DNA of 64,000 nucleotides from Maritimibacter sp. (GCA_002695005.1 NZNT01000026.1:124001-188000); one strand, 5' to 3'. Counted from the stretch's first letter, positions 25,622 to 34,981 are shown. The notes: generated by a model from the letters alone, not told the origin. A program made the numbers and translations.

Positions 25622-27124
25622 CTAGCCGAGCCGTATCATTCTGTAACTCAGCGGCGGCAGTTCAGCGGTCAGGCGCCCGTCGTTGACCGCTGCGCCGTTG
25701 CCATCCACCGGCGCGACGGGTCCCCCATCGGGACCGTTCGTCGCGTCGAGCTCGTGACCCGCGATGACCTTGTCCATCACGACCTTGGATTGGCTCAGCC
25801 CCTCAAGGCTCATGGCGAGGCTTACCGCCTCGCTCTCGTGCCGGTTCACGCAGAACACCGTCAGTACGCCGTCTTCGCCAACCACGGCGGACAGGTCGAG
25901 ATAGGGCACGTCACTGGCGGTCTGGCTGTCGTATCCGGGGCAGTCGACCGCGAGGTTCAGCGCCGTTCCGCGCCCATACCGGGACGCGAAGTAATAGGGC
26001 CAGAAGGTCGTCTGACGCCATGCCGTGCCGCCCTTGACGGTCATGATCGGCGCGATGACGTTCACCAGTTGCGCGAGGCAACCGACCTTCACCACGTCCG
26101 AACGGCGGATGAAGGTGTTCAGGATCGCACCGACCTGCAGCACGTCGGCGAAGTCGTAAATATCCTCGAGCAGCGGCGGCGCAAAGGGCCAGCCTTCGTT
26201 GCCCTCCAACGTCGCCCGGTCCTGCTCGCGCGAGTGATACCAGACATTCCATTCGTCGAAGCTGATGTAGACGTCTCGCTTGGACCGCTTCTTGGCCTTG
26301 GTCATCTTGAGGATGCCCGCCACGGTCGCGATGTAGTCGTCAAGCTTGGCCGGCAGCGACAGATACTCAGGCAGATCGCCCGCGTGGTTTTCGAAATACA
26401 TATGGAGCGAGATGAAATCGACGCTGTCGTAGGTGTAGTCGAGCACCGTCGCCTCCCACTCAGGGTAGGTCGCCATGTTCGGTGTCGATGAGCCGCAGAC
26501 GACAAGTTCGAGCGACTTGTCATAAGCGCGCAAGGCCTTGGCGGTTTCAAACGCGATGCGGCCATATTCGTCGGCGGTCTTCTGGCCGATCTGCCACGGA
26601 CCGTCCATCTCGTTGCCAAGGCACCACATCTTGACGCCCCAGGGCGCCTCGCGGCCGTTTTCGCGGCGCAAGTCGGACCAGTAGGTGCCGCCGGGGTGGT
26701 TGACGTATTCGACAAACGCCCGCGCCTCGTCGAGCCCGCGTGAGCCGAGGTTGACGGCCAGCATCATCTCGGTGCCCGCCGCTTCAGCCCAGTCGGCAAA
26801 TTCGTGGATGCCGACTTCATTGGACTCAGACGTATGCCATGCGAGATCAAGACGAACCGGGCGACCCTCTTTCGGACCGATCCCGTCCTCCCAGTTATAG
26901 GCCGAGACGAAATTGCCGCCGGGGTAACGCACGACGGGCACGTCAAGCTCGCGCACCAGATCCAGAACATCGCCGCGGAACCCGTTCTCGTCCGCGGTTT
27001 CATGACCGGGCTCATAGATGCCGGAATACACGGCGCGACCCAGATGCTCGATGAACGAGCCGTAAAGACGCGGGTCGATTTCGCCGACGACAAAGTCAGC
27101 ATGTGCCGTGGCGCGCGCACGCAT
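25622..27124 (-). CDS. abfA: GH51 alpha-L-arabinofuranosidase
   Basis: Exo-acting enzyme releasing L-arabinose from arabinofuranosides by a retaining mechanism. The 500-residue protein has the GH51 acid/base in CLGNEMDGPW (Glu172) and the nucleophile in SFDEWNVWY (Glu291). No signal peptide is present, so it acts in the cytoplasm on short arabinosides brought in by the transporter encoded next. I chose the second of two ATGs (27124): the first (27136) is followed by GGAGGA, which is itself the ribosome site. The promoter and a likely operator lie upstream. Released L-arabinose would enter the pathway encoded at 28254-36723. Confidence 0.94.
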   Translation of the reverse strand: MRARATAHADFVVGEIDPRLYGSFIEHLGRAVYSGIYEPGHETADENGFRGDVLDLVRELDVPVVRYPGGNFVSAYNWEDGIGPKEGRPVRLDLAWHTSESNEVGIHEFADWAEAAGTEMMLAVNLGSRGLDEARAFVEYVNHPGGTYWSDLRRENGREAPWGVKMWCLGNEMDGPWQIGQKTADEYGRIAFETAKALRAYDKSLELVVCGSSTPNMATYPEWEATVLDYTYDSVDFISLHMYFENHAGDLPEYLSLPAKLDDYIATVAGILKMTKAKKRSKRDVYISFDEWNVWYHSREQDRATLEGNEGWPFAPPLLEDIYDFADVLQVGAILNTFIRRSDVVKVGCLAQLVNVIAPIMTVKGGTAWRQTTFWPYYFASRYGRGTALNLAVDCPGYDSQTASDVPYLDLSAVVGEDGVLTVFCVNRHESEAVSLAMSLEGLSQSKVVMDKVIAGHELDATNGPDGGPVAPVDGNGAAVNDGRLTAELPPLSYRMIRLG

Positions 27125-27176
27125 GGCTCCTCCCATTTTTTTGTATCCTCCAAGCCGGTATGTACCGACCCGGTGG

Positions 27177-27206
27177 ATGATAAAATGGCGAATGAGGCCT
27201 CGTCAA
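27177..27206 (-). promoter_or_regulatory. sigma-70 promoter of the abfA operon
   Basis: On the minus strand TTGACG (27206-27201) and TATCAT (27182-27177) are 18 bases apart, a near-consensus promoter 53 bases before the abfA start codon. Confidence 0.6.
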
Positions 27207-27225
27207 TATTTAGATTTAGCTATTT

Positions 27226-27244
27226 ACATCCATTTTTTGGATAT
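27226..27244. promoter_or_regulatory. inverted repeat upstream of the abfA promoter
   Basis: ACATCC-N7-GGATAT, a near copy of the repeat in the regulator promoter at 28189-28207 with the same seven-base spacer. It starts 20 bases upstream of the -35 box of abfA. I infer that the ArsR-like regulator binds both. Confidence 0.55.
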
Positions 27245-27246
27245 TG

Positions 27247-28164
27247 TTAAGTCCTTAAGATCAGGGAGATATCCTGATCGTGATTGCCGAAGCCGCGACC
27301 AAAGATATTGATCCCACCCGGATGCTCGGCACGCTCGGGCACGGCGATGCGCAAACGAATCGAACGATGGTCGTCGATGGCAAGGTCAGAGAGGGTCACG
27401 TCAGACAGTTTTTCGCCGTCCAGAAACGTGCCGCGATGGGTGACACGAAAGCTTTTCAGGAGACCATACTGGCTTCCCGCCAGTTTCCACCACGAGGGCG
27501 TGAAGGTCCCGCGCTTGTCACCGTAGTCGCCCGGCGCGGTCCAGGTTCCGATACTCGTTCCGTTGATCTCAATGGTGATGTCGGAGGGCCAGTTCGCGGA
27601 TGTGCCGGGCACTTCGGAGCTCAGCTCCAAGGACAGCTCCAGCTCGGTCACGGCGCGGCCAGCGATGCGCGCATTGTTGGGAAACTGGTAGTCAACATGC
27701 CCCCGCGTGAACCACAAAAGCCCTGCTTTCATGCGATCCGGGTTCAGGAACGTCTCGGGACTGTCGAGGTATCCGATGATCCCCGTGTCGGCGCAAAGAC
27801 CGCAAGGCGCGCTGACCTCGGCACCGGAATAGAGGCCCACGGGCATAAGCACCTCGATCTCGTTCTCAGCCCGTTTGGGCACCCCGAAGGATAGCACGAT
27901 TTCATCGCGAACGGCCCTGCAGATCTTTTGCGACCCCTTGCGCGCCTTTCGGCTTTCGGTCTCGATCAGACCGACCGCTTCGAGCGCAGCGACATGTGTC
28001 GACGTCGAAGACTGGGGCAGGCCGAGTTCGGCGGCGATGTCGTTGACGTTCATAGCGCCCTTCTCATGCAGCAGTTTAAGGATATCGAGGCGGGCCGGCA
28101 GGGCGAGGCTGCGAAGCACTTCACGCCCGGTTTCGGGCGTAATGAGCAGAAAGCTGTTGGTCAT
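27247..28164 (-). CDS. ArsR-like winged-helix regulator with large C-terminal domain
   Basis: A 305-residue regulator. Residues 10-90 are an ArsR-type winged helix (LALPARLDILKLLHEKGAM, then AAELGLPQSSTSTHVAALEAVGLI). The remaining 210 residues are a beta-rich domain with CGLCADTGIIGYLDS (a Cys-x-x-Cys pair near residue 131), which resembles proteins grouped as COG4189. The ligand is unknown; a sugar or sugar acid is plausible because the gene stands between the arabinofuranosidase operon and the arabinose pathway operon. ATG at 28164 has AAGGAGA upstream. Its promoter spacer is filled by an inverted repeat, suggesting autorepression. Confidence 0.85.
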   Translation of the reverse strand: MTNSFLLITPETGREVLRSLALPARLDILKLLHEKGAMNVNDIAAELGLPQSSTSTHVAALEAVGLIETESRKARKGSQKICRAVRDEIVLSFGVPKRAENEIEVLMPVGLYSGAEVSAPCGLCADTGIIGYLDSPETFLNPDRMKAGLLWFTRGHVDYQFPNNARIAGRAVTELELSLELSSEVPGTSANWPSDITIEINGTSIGTWTAPGDYGDKRGTFTPSWWKLAGSQYGLLKSFRVTHRGTFLDGEKLSDVTLSDLAIDDHRSIRLRIAVPERAEHPGGINIFGRGFGNHDQDISLILRT

Positions 28165-28185
28165 GATGTCTCCTTGCATTGAGAC

Positions 28186-28214
28186 TTCATATCCACATAC
28201 AGGATATAAATCAA
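28186..28214 (-). promoter_or_regulatory. regulator promoter with embedded operator
   Basis: TTGATT (28214-28209) and TATGAA (28191-28186) are 17 bases apart. The perfect inverted repeat ATATCC-N7-GGATAT (28189-28207) covers the spacer and the edge of the -10 box, a textbook position for a repressor that controls its own gene. Confidence 0.6.
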
Positions 28215-28253
28215 TCGGATCCGCATTTGCTGTGAGCAGAGCCCGTATGTCGG

Positions 28254-29108
28254 TCACAACACCACCCTTGCCTCGGCCCTCCCCTGCCCGACAGCCGTCG
28301 CGCAATAGACCCGCCCCTCGGCGGGTCCGGGGTTTCGCAGGCCCTCCTGCGCGGTCGTCACGAACAGGGTCGTAAGATCCGCGCCGCCGAACGCCGGGCA
28401 TGACGCATTCCGGCCCCCGACCTCGACCTCCTGAACCAACGTCCCATCCGGTCGATACCGCGCGCCCCGCCCGGCCCCCCAAAGGGCGAGCCATAGATGA
28501 TCCTCGGCATCGATCACGGCTCCATCGGGGTTCAGACCATCCTCGGTCAGGTCAAGAAACACCTCGGCCGGTCCCTCGGGCCAGCCATCGGAATCGAGCG
28601 CATGGCGATACACGCGTTTTTCGATCGTGTCGGCATAATATCCGGTCCGGCCATCGCCCGAAAAGCACAGCGCATTCGGGATCGTGATGCGATCCGTGAT
28701 CTGGCGCAGTTCCCCTCGGTAATAGCGGTAGAAGGCACCAGCATGGGGTTCGGCGCTTTTGCCCATCGTACCGATCCAGAACCCGCCCATGGGGTCCGCG
28801 CGTCCGTCGTTGGACCGCGTGACCGGGTTGTCGGCCTCGAGTGCGGCAACAAGCTCACGGTCCCCCGAGGCAATGTCGAACCGCCACAGGCCGGTCTCTG
28901 ACGCGATCAGCAATGTCTCGCGGTCGATCCAGCCCGCCGCCGAATGATGCTCATCGAAGGACCACGACAGCGCGTCCTTGCCGTCGCGCGTCATCAGTCG
29001 GTTGCCTACGATGTCGAACCAGAAAAGTTGCTGACGTTCCGGGTGCCACAACGGCCCCTCGCCCAGCTCGCAGGCGCGCGTGTCGTAAACCTCGGCCCTT
29101 TGGGTCAT
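28254..29108 (-). CDS. SMP-30 family sugar-acid lactonase (L-arabinono/D-galactonolactonase)
   Basis: Six-bladed beta-propeller lactonase of 284 residues that hydrolyses the aldonolactone made by the sugar dehydrogenase. Metal-site residues of the family are visible: Glu in CELGEGPLWHP, Asn in RSNDGRADPMGGFWIGTMG, and Asp in NPDGAVIDAEDHLW. It is the last gene of the operon, overlapping the aldolase gene (ATGA). The substrate is inferred from the neighbours. Confidence 0.88.
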   Translation of the reverse strand: MTQRAEVYDTRACELGEGPLWHPERQQLFWFDIVGNRLMTRDGKDALSWSFDEHHSAAGWIDRETLLIASETGLWRFDIASGDRELVAALEADNPVTRSNDGRADPMGGFWIGTMGKSAEPHAGAFYRYYRGELRQITDRITIPNALCFSGDGRTGYYADTIEKRVYRHALDSDGWPEGPAEVFLDLTEDGLNPDGAVIDAEDHLWLALWGAGRGARYRPDGTLVQEVEVGGRNASCPAFGGADLTTLFVTTAQEGLRNPGPAEGRVYCATAVGQGRAEARVVL

Positions 29109-29710
29109 CGCATCACCTCGTCATATTGCATCACCAGTGCGGCGGCCCTGGAGCGGACCTGTTCGGCGCTGTCGCCGGGCCGGAACACAGCCGATCCGAT
29201 GCCGAACCCGTCGACGCCGGCCTTGGCCCAGTCGGACATGGTCTCAGGTCCGACGCCACCGACAGCCCAGATTTGCGTGCCCTTTGGCAGGACAGGTCGG
29301 AGCGCCCTGACGCCAGTCGGGCCGATCAACTCGCCCGGAAACAGCTTCAGCCCGTCGGCCCCCGCCTCGAGCGCCGCGAAGCACTCCGTCGGCGTCATCG
29401 CGCCAGGATAGCAGGCAAGGCCCGCCGCCTTGGCCGACTGGATTACCGCCGTGTTCGTGTTGGGCGACACGATCAAGCGCCCGCCGTTCGCCGCAACCGC
29501 GCTCACCTGATCCGGGGTGAGAACGGTGCCCGCGCCGATCAAGGCGCGGTCGCCGCAGGCTTGGGCCAGTCGGGCGATGGATGTGAGGGGATGGGGCGAA
29601 TTCAGGGGCACTTCGATCATCGAAATGCCTTCCGCGATCAGGGCTTCGGCAATGTCGACAACCTCGTCCGGGGACACGCCGCGCAGGATCGATATGATGT
29701 TTCGGGTCAT
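29105..29710 (-). CDS. dgoA: 2-dehydro-3-deoxy-6-phosphogalactonate aldolase
   Basis: Class I aldolase of the KDPG/KDPGal family (201 residues) splitting KDPGal into pyruvate and glyceraldehyde 3-phosphate. The general-base Glu is in EVPLNSPHPL (about 37-46), and the Schiff-base Lys is in LKLFPGELIG near residue 125. Coupled to the kinase upstream and the lactonase downstream by ATGA overlaps. With the kinase it forms the De Ley-Doudoroff end of D-galactose breakdown. Confidence 0.92.
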   Translation of the reverse strand: MTRNIISILRGVSPDEVVDIAEALIAEGISMIEVPLNSPHPLTSIARLAQACGDRALIGAGTVLTPDQVSAVAANGGRLIVSPNTNTAVIQSAKAAGLACYPGAMTPTECFAALEAGADGLKLFPGELIGPTGVRALRPVLPKGTQIWAVGGVGPETMSDWAKAGVDGFGIGSAVFRPGDSAEQVRSRAAALVMQYDEVMR

Positions 29711-30603
29711 GGCGTTTCACCGTTCAAAGCATGGGCGGCCACGAGCCCGGAAAGGGTCGCGTCGCGCGCGTTGGTATGTTCGACACGGGCACCGGCCCGG
29801 GTCAGGAGCGCACCCCGGTCGCCCTCGTCCGTGCCCCCGACGATCAGCACGCGGTGCTTTTCCCAGAACGGGCGCGCACCGGCGAGTTCGATGCCGGTCA
29901 GCAGACCGGAGAGCCGCGCGCGTGCCGAGCCAGCCGCCACATCGCCAAGAAGCGACGCAGCCCGCAGGGAAAACAGCGCTGCGGTCATTCGTTCGGGGGC
30001 AGCAAGCGCCTCGCCCCCGGCTGCGAGGAAGGCCTGCGCGCTCCAGCCATCGTCGAAGCTATGCTTCAGCACGGACTGCGTGGAGAGGAGCGCAAACAGT
30101 TCACCGGTCATGAAGGTGCGGAACCGCACGACCTCGCCGCCCTGAACGCGCACCCATTTCGTGTGTGTGCCCGGCAGGCACATGACACCATCGAAGTCGG
30201 GACGCGCCGCCAGAACGCCCGCGATCTGGGTTTCCTCGCCCCGCATGACATCCTCGGGCTGCGTCTGCGACAGGCCGGGCAGGATACGCACCCGAATGCG
30301 GGGGTCGGCGGTTGGCACGGTCACCGCCCCATCGGCGGCAGGCCGTGCCGGAACCGGCAGGTAAGGCGCCTCGCACCACCCCTGCCGCGCGCCCGCCATA
30401 CCGCAGATGACGACGTCGCGCGGCCCCGCGCCGATCAGGTCACCCGCGAGGTCGAGGAAGGCGGCCTCAAACTCGGACGCGGCAAGGCGCCCCATCCCCT
30501 GATCCGAAACGCGCGCGTCCCGAACAGCACCGCCTGCGTCCAGCGCCCAGACCCTCAGGTTGGATGTGCCCCAGTCGCAGGCGATCCAGTCGGCCCGTTC
30601 CAT
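29707..30603 (-). CDS. dgoK: 2-dehydro-3-deoxygalactonokinase
   Basis: Sugar-acid kinase of 298 residues that phosphorylates KDGal. Family features include the N-terminal IACDWGTSNLRVWALD, the CGMAGARQGWCEAPY block near 70, and CLPGTHTKWV near 143. Neighbouring dgoA supports the assignment. It starts one base before the aldehyde dehydrogenase stop region, in the same operon. Confidence 0.92.
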   Translation of the reverse strand: MERADWIACDWGTSNLRVWALDAGGAVRDARVSDQGMGRLAASEFEAAFLDLAGDLIGAGPRDVVICGMAGARQGWCEAPYLPVPARPAADGAVTVPTADPRIRVRILPGLSQTQPEDVMRGEETQIAGVLAARPDFDGVMCLPGTHTKWVRVQGGEVVRFRTFMTGELFALLSTQSVLKHSFDDGWSAQAFLAAGGEALAAPERMTAALFSLRAASLLGDVAAGSARARLSGLLTGIELAGARPFWEKHRVLIVGGTDEGDRGALLTRAGARVEHTNARDATLSGLVAAHALNGETP

Positions 30604-30604
30604 A

Positions 30605-32119
30605 TCAGGTCAGATCGTCCGGCAGCAGCGCGTCGGGCAAGTTCTGATAGCAGACCGGGCGCAGGAAGCGCCGGATTGCCAGTGTGCCGACGCTGGTCGC
30701 GCCGAAGTTGGTGGAAGCCGGAAAAGGCCCGCCGTGAACCATCGCGTCAGCGACCTCGACACCTGTCGGGAAGCCGTTGGCAAGCAGACGGCCCGCCTTG
30801 CGCTCAAGCACCGGCATCAGACTTTGCGCGAGCGCGGTGTCGCCATCGTCCATGAAAAGCGTGCAAGTGAGTTGCCCTTCGAGCGAGCGCGCCACCGCGC
30901 GCATCTGGTCGGCATCCTTGACGCGCACGATCAGGCCGAGCGGGCCGAACACTTCGTGGCCCAGCGCCGTGTTCGCGAGCCATTCGTCGCCTGTGGTGGC
31001 GAAGAGATAGGGGGTCGCGTTGCGCATGTCGCAGGTCGAAGTGAGCAGTTCCTGCACGCCCTTGGTGCCTGCCACCTTGTCGCGCCCGGCGCGGAAGTTG
31101 TTGGCGATGCCTTCCGTCAGCATGACCTGTGCGCCGATGTCGCCCAGCGCCGCGGTCGCCGTTTCGATGAAGGCGTCTGTCTCCGCGCCTTCGATCGCGA
31201 TGAGAACACCGGGGTTGGTGCAGAATTGTCCGGCACCCATCGTCAGTGAACCGGCCCAGCCCTTGGCGATGTCGGCACCGCGCGCGGCGAGCGCCTCGGG
31301 CAGCAGGAACATGGGGTTCACGCTGCCCAACTCGCCATAGAACGGGATTGGCGTGGATCGCGCGGCGCAAAGATCGTAAAGCGCCCGCCCTGCCCCCAAC
31401 GAGCCAGTGAACCCGACCGCCGTGATCAGCGGATGCTGCACGAGCGCGGCACCGAGATCATTCGTGTTGCCCTGAATCAGGCTGAACGTGCCCGCAGGCA
31501 TCCCGGTTTTCTCGATCGCAGCGTGGATCGCCTCGGCGATGATCTCACCCGTCCCCGGATGGGCCGGATGGCCTTTGACCACGACCGGGCAGCCGGCGGC
31601 GAGGGCCGAAGCGGTGTCGCCCCCGGCGGTCGAGAAGGCCAGCGGGAAGTTCGAAGCACCAAAGACGGCCACGGGACCGAAGGGGCGCTGCATCATCCTG
31701 AGGTCGGGACGCGGCAGAGGCGCGCGGTCCGGCAGCGCTTCGTCATGGCGACGATCAAGGTAGTCACCGGATTCGATATGGCTTGCGAACAGGCGAAGCT
31801 GGCCCGTGGTGCGCCCGCGCTCCCCTTCGAGCCGGCCTTCGGGCAGACCGCTTTCGCGCGTGCCGATCTCGGTGATCTGCGGGCCACGCGCCTCGATTTC
31901 GTCGGCGATGGCATTGAGGAAGGCCGCACGCTCGGCCCGCGAGGTGTAGCCGTAGGTCCAGAACGCCTCTTCTGCGGCCTGAACCGCGCGATCGACCTCA
32001 TCCGCACCGCCGTTGGCCGTGTCGTGGGAGGCGCCGTCGACGGGTTGCGACGCGAAGGTGGAGCCGGAGCCGACCCAGTCGCCGGCGATCAGGTGTTTGC
32101 CTTTGGGTTGGTATGTCAT
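30605..32119 (-). CDS. 2,5-dioxovalerate (alpha-ketoglutarate semialdehyde) dehydrogenase
   Basis: NAD(P)-dependent aldehyde dehydrogenase (504 residues) giving 2-oxoglutarate, the last step of the non-phosphorylative L-arabinose pathway. The nucleotide and active-site signatures are FGASNFPLAFSTAGGDTASA, FYGELGSVNP and GAGQFCTNPG (catalytic Cys). This type is the arabinose-operon class of KGSADH rather than ordinary betaine-type ALDH. The next gene upstream supplies its substrate. Confidence 0.9.
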   Translation of the reverse strand: MTYQPKGKHLIAGDWVGSGSTFASQPVDGASHDTANGGADEVDRAVQAAEEAFWTYGYTSRAERAAFLNAIADEIEARGPQITEIGTRESGLPEGRLEGERGRTTGQLRLFASHIESGDYLDRRHDEALPDRAPLPRPDLRMMQRPFGPVAVFGASNFPLAFSTAGGDTASALAAGCPVVVKGHPAHPGTGEIIAEAIHAAIEKTGMPAGTFSLIQGNTNDLGAALVQHPLITAVGFTGSLGAGRALYDLCAARSTPIPFYGELGSVNPMFLLPEALAARGADIAKGWAGSLTMGAGQFCTNPGVLIAIEGAETDAFIETATAALGDIGAQVMLTEGIANNFRAGRDKVAGTKGVQELLTSTCDMRNATPYLFATTGDEWLANTALGHEVFGPLGLIVRVKDADQMRAVARSLEGQLTCTLFMDDGDTALAQSLMPVLERKAGRLLANGFPTGVEVADAMVHGGPFPASTNFGATSVGTLAIRRFLRPVCYQNLPDALLPDDLT

Positions 32120-32130
32120 GGACTTACTCC

Positions 32131-33048
32131 TTATTTGCCCCAGTTGAGCGCGATGAGATCAAGCTCACGCGACAGGGACAGCAGACGGTCCCTCGTGCGG
32201 GGCGACATGGGTTTCAGGGGGTGGCGCACATGGTCGGACCCGATTACGCCGCCCTCCATCATCACGACTTTCGCGGCACGCAGGCCGCATTGCCGATTTT
32301 CGTGGTTTATGAGGGGCAGGCACAGTTTCCACTGCTCCAGGGCCGCGTCGGTATTGCCCGCGCGGTAGTCGACGACGATGGGCCGGATCTTTTCGGGCTG
32401 GAGCGCCGACGTCATGGTGCCGGTGCATCCCGCGTCGAGATCGGCCAAGAGCGTCACCGCCTCCTCGCCGTCGAAGGGGCCGACGATGTGATCTCCGCCC
32501 GCCTCGATCAGCGCGGCCAGCTTGTCGGCGGCAAAGGGTGTTTCCATCTTGAAGTAGGAGACGTTCTCGATCTCTTTCGCCATGTGCACGAGCAGCGGAA
32601 CCGTCAGCGTCACGCCGGACAGCGGCGCGTCCTGCACCATGATCGGGATCGACACCGCGTCGGAGACCGCCGCGAAATGCTCGAAGATACCCGCCTCGGC
32701 CGGGACCAGCCCGACGCCGTGATAGGGCGGCATCATCATCAGCATGGATGCACCCAGCGCCTCGGCCTCACGCGCGCGGGCCACCACGATTTCCGTTGCG
32801 AAGGCGCTCACGGTCACGATCACCGGAACGCGCCCCGCGACGTGTTCGAGGCTCACACGGGTGAGGATGGCGCGCTCCTCGTCCGACAGCAGGAACTGTT
32901 CGGAGTAGTTGGCCAGGATACAGATCGCGTCGACACCCTGATCGATCATGCAGTCGAGCACACGACGCATCCCTTCGGGGTCGATGCGGCCATCCGCGTG
33001 GAACGGCGTGGGTGCGACGGGCAGAATCCCGGTCAATGGCGTTTTCAT
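32131..33048 (-). CDS. L-2-keto-3-deoxyarabonate dehydratase (DHDPS family)
   Basis: Class I lyase of the dihydrodipicolinate synthase/N-acetylneuraminate lyase superfamily, 305 residues. The Schiff-base Lys is in SYFKMETPF (Lys167). In Azospirillum-type operons this position encodes AraD, which turns L-2-keto-3-deoxyarabonate into alpha-ketoglutarate semialdehyde. A true DapA is unlikely given the sugar genes on both sides. Its start overlaps the epimerase stop. Confidence 0.87.
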   Translation of the reverse strand: MKTPLTGILPVAPTPFHADGRIDPEGMRRVLDCMIDQGVDAICILANYSEQFLLSDEERAILTRVSLEHVAGRVPVIVTVSAFATEIVVARAREAEALGASMLMMMPPYHGVGLVPAEAGIFEHFAAVSDAVSIPIMVQDAPLSGVTLTVPLLVHMAKEIENVSYFKMETPFAADKLAALIEAGGDHIVGPFDGEEAVTLLADLDAGCTGTMTSALQPEKIRPIVVDYRAGNTDAALEQWKLCLPLINHENRQCGLRAAKVVMMEGGVIGSDHVRHPLKPMSPRTRDRLLSLSRELDLIALNWGK

Positions 33049-34061
33049 AGCGGCCTCTTTGTCTGTCGGGTCACGGCAAAGCGCGTAACTTGTCGGTAAG
33101 TCTCGCCCGGTGACAGCACCGAGCCTGGATAATCGGGGTGGTTCGGCGTGTCGGGCCAGAACTGCGGCTCGAGCGCGATGCCCGCACCGGGGCCATAGGG
33201 CCGGCCCTCGTGGCCCGCGAAGGGCGCGGTATCCAGCGCGCCGCCGGTGTAGACCTGAAGCCCGATCTCGGTGCTTTCAATCTCGAGCCTGAGCGCGTCG
33301 GTTTCCAGCCGGCAGACGAGACGCATGTCGCCCTGTGCGCCGTCGAAACAAAAGTTGTGGTCGAGCGCCGGATCGGGCGCGTGTGGCTCACGGAAATCGA
33401 AGCGCGTTCCGGCCACGGGGGTTGGCGCATCTTGCGGGATCAGGTCGGCATCGACCGCCAGATAGCGTTCCGCCGGAATTGTCATGCGATGCGCTGACAG
33501 ATCGCCCGCCCCGTTCAGCGTCCAGTAACCGTGGAAGGCCGGGCCGAAATATGTCGGGGCGTCGGTTGTCCCCGTAATCTCGACGGTGAGCACGCCAGCG
33601 TCATCGAGGGCATAGCGCGCACGAACGGCGATGTTGCCCGGAAACCCGTCGCGCCCGTCCGGGTGCTCAAGCGTGAGGACGACCGTGTTCGGGGTCGTCT
33701 CGGCAATCGTCCAATCCTGCTCCGAGAACCCGGTGCTGCCGCCATGAAGCGTCGTCTTGCCCGCCTCGTTCCGGTCGAGGTCAAAGACCTGTCCGCCAAG
33801 GGGCATACGTCCCCCCGCGATACGGTTGGCGACCGGCCCGACGATGGCCCCGAAGTAGCGCATCGGCCCGGCATAGGCCGCGATGCCCGCGCTCCCCAAG
33901 ACAAGAGACTGGTCGACGCCCTGGATGCGGAAGTCCTGCAAGGTCGCCCCACGGGTCAGCACCGTGGCCGTGGCCCCGCCGCCCGTGATCGTGACCGCCT
34001 GAACCGTCGTGCCATCCGCGAGGGTCGCGAAGGGCTGGATATGGGTGCCCGTCTCGCTCAC
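33045..34061 (-). CDS. galM: aldose 1-epimerase (mutarotase)
   Basis: Interconverts alpha and beta anomers of galactose or arabinose, supplying the anomer used by the 1-dehydrogenase. The 338-residue beta-sandwich protein has FHGYWTLNGAGD (catalytic His near 174) and a C-terminal GIALEPQFWPDTPNHPDYP with the expected Glu. No signal peptide, so cytoplasmic. Overlaps neighbours at both ends by ATGA. Confidence 0.93.
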   Translation of the reverse strand: MSETGTHIQPFATLADGTTVQAVTITGGGATATVLTRGATLQDFRIQGVDQSLVLGSAGIAAYAGPMRYFGAIVGPVANRIAGGRMPLGGQVFDLDRNEAGKTTLHGGSTGFSEQDWTIAETTPNTVVLTLEHPDGRDGFPGNIAVRARYALDDAGVLTVEITGTTDAPTYFGPAFHGYWTLNGAGDLSAHRMTIPAERYLAVDADLIPQDAPTPVAGTRFDFREPHAPDPALDHNFCFDGAQGDMRLVCRLETDALRLEIESTEIGLQVYTGGALDTAPFAGHEGRPYGPGAGIALEPQFWPDTPNHPDYPGSVLSPGETYRQVTRFAVTRQTKRPL

Positions 34062-34981
34062 CAGTCGAACGCCTCCACCGTGACGCGACGGCCAAGCGTG
34101 AAGGCATCCGCGACGTGGCGCATCGGCGCCAGGTCCATGTCGATCCCGCCGGTGGCGACGAGCCGGGCCATCTGGTCGTAAAGCCGCGGATACTCGCCCG
34201 CCAGACCGGGCAGGCTTTCATCCTCCTGCCCGTCTATGGTGAGTTTGCCGCCGCCGTTTTCCAGCGTCAGCGTGCCTTGGTCCGTCACCGCCTCAATGGT
34301 CCAGACCGGGTCGCCCGGTTCCAGCCAGTCGAGCGCCATCGTGACCTCGGCCCCGCCGGGGTGGTGAAAGCCGCACTCGACGGCAATCGGTGTGTCGCGG
34401 TTGGCCGGGAACTTCAGCTCGGCCCCGGTGACATGAACGGGCACCGGCAGGATTTCGGTCAGGATCGACAACGCGTTGATGCCGGGGTCGAACACGCCAA
34501 GGCCCCCGGCCTCGAACACCCAGTCCTGCCCCGGATGCCAATGCCGCACGTCCTCGCGCCAGTCGATCCTGAGCGAACGGAGCGTCTTGTCAGCCAGCCA
34601 TGCTTTCGCGGCGGGCACCTTGTCGGCCTGCCGTGAATGCCATGTCGCGTAAAGCGAGACACGCTGGGCGCGGGCCAGTTCCTCGAGCGCGTGACATTCG
34701 GACAGCGTGGCGCCCGGTGGCTTTTCCAGCATGACGTGCCGCCCCGCCTCGATCGCCATGCGGGCATAGTCAAAGCGCGGCATGGGCGGCAGGCTCAGCG
34801 AGACCACGCGAATTTCGGGATGCGCCTCAAGCATGGTGGCGAGGTCGGTATAGGCGGGCACGCCATCGACCGACCCGTGCCGCGATACCGTCGCCGCGAG
34901 ATCCCAGTCCGGGCTGGCCGCAATCGCGGGGACATGCTGGTCCACCGCGATCTTTCCGATGCCGACGAGTGCAACTTCCAT
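34058..34981 (-). CDS. D-galactose/L-arabinose 1-dehydrogenase (Gfo/Idh/MocA family)
   Basis: NAD(P)-dependent oxidoreductase of 307 residues producing the aldonolactone. The Rossmann motif VALVGIGKIAVDQHVPAIA opens the protein; EKPPGATLSECHAL carries the catalytic Lys, and FDPGINALSIL the Asp and Asn seen in Azospirillum AraA, whose length also matches. That enzyme oxidises both L-arabinose and D-galactose, which fits the two-pathway operon. Start at 34981 overlaps the dehydratase stop (TGATG). Confidence 0.9.
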   Translation of the reverse strand: MEVALVGIGKIAVDQHVPAIAASPDWDLAATVSRHGSVDGVPAYTDLATMLEAHPEIRVVSLSLPPMPRFDYARMAIEAGRHVMLEKPPGATLSECHALEELARAQRVSLYATWHSRQADKVPAAKAWLADKTLRSLRIDWREDVRHWHPGQDWVFEAGGLGVFDPGINALSILTEILPVPVHVTGAELKFPANRDTPIAVECGFHHPGGAEVTMALDWLEPGDPVWTIEAVTDQGTLTLENGGGKLTIDGQEDESLPGLAGEYPRLYDQMARLVATGGIDMDLAPMRHVADAFTLGRRVTVEAFDW

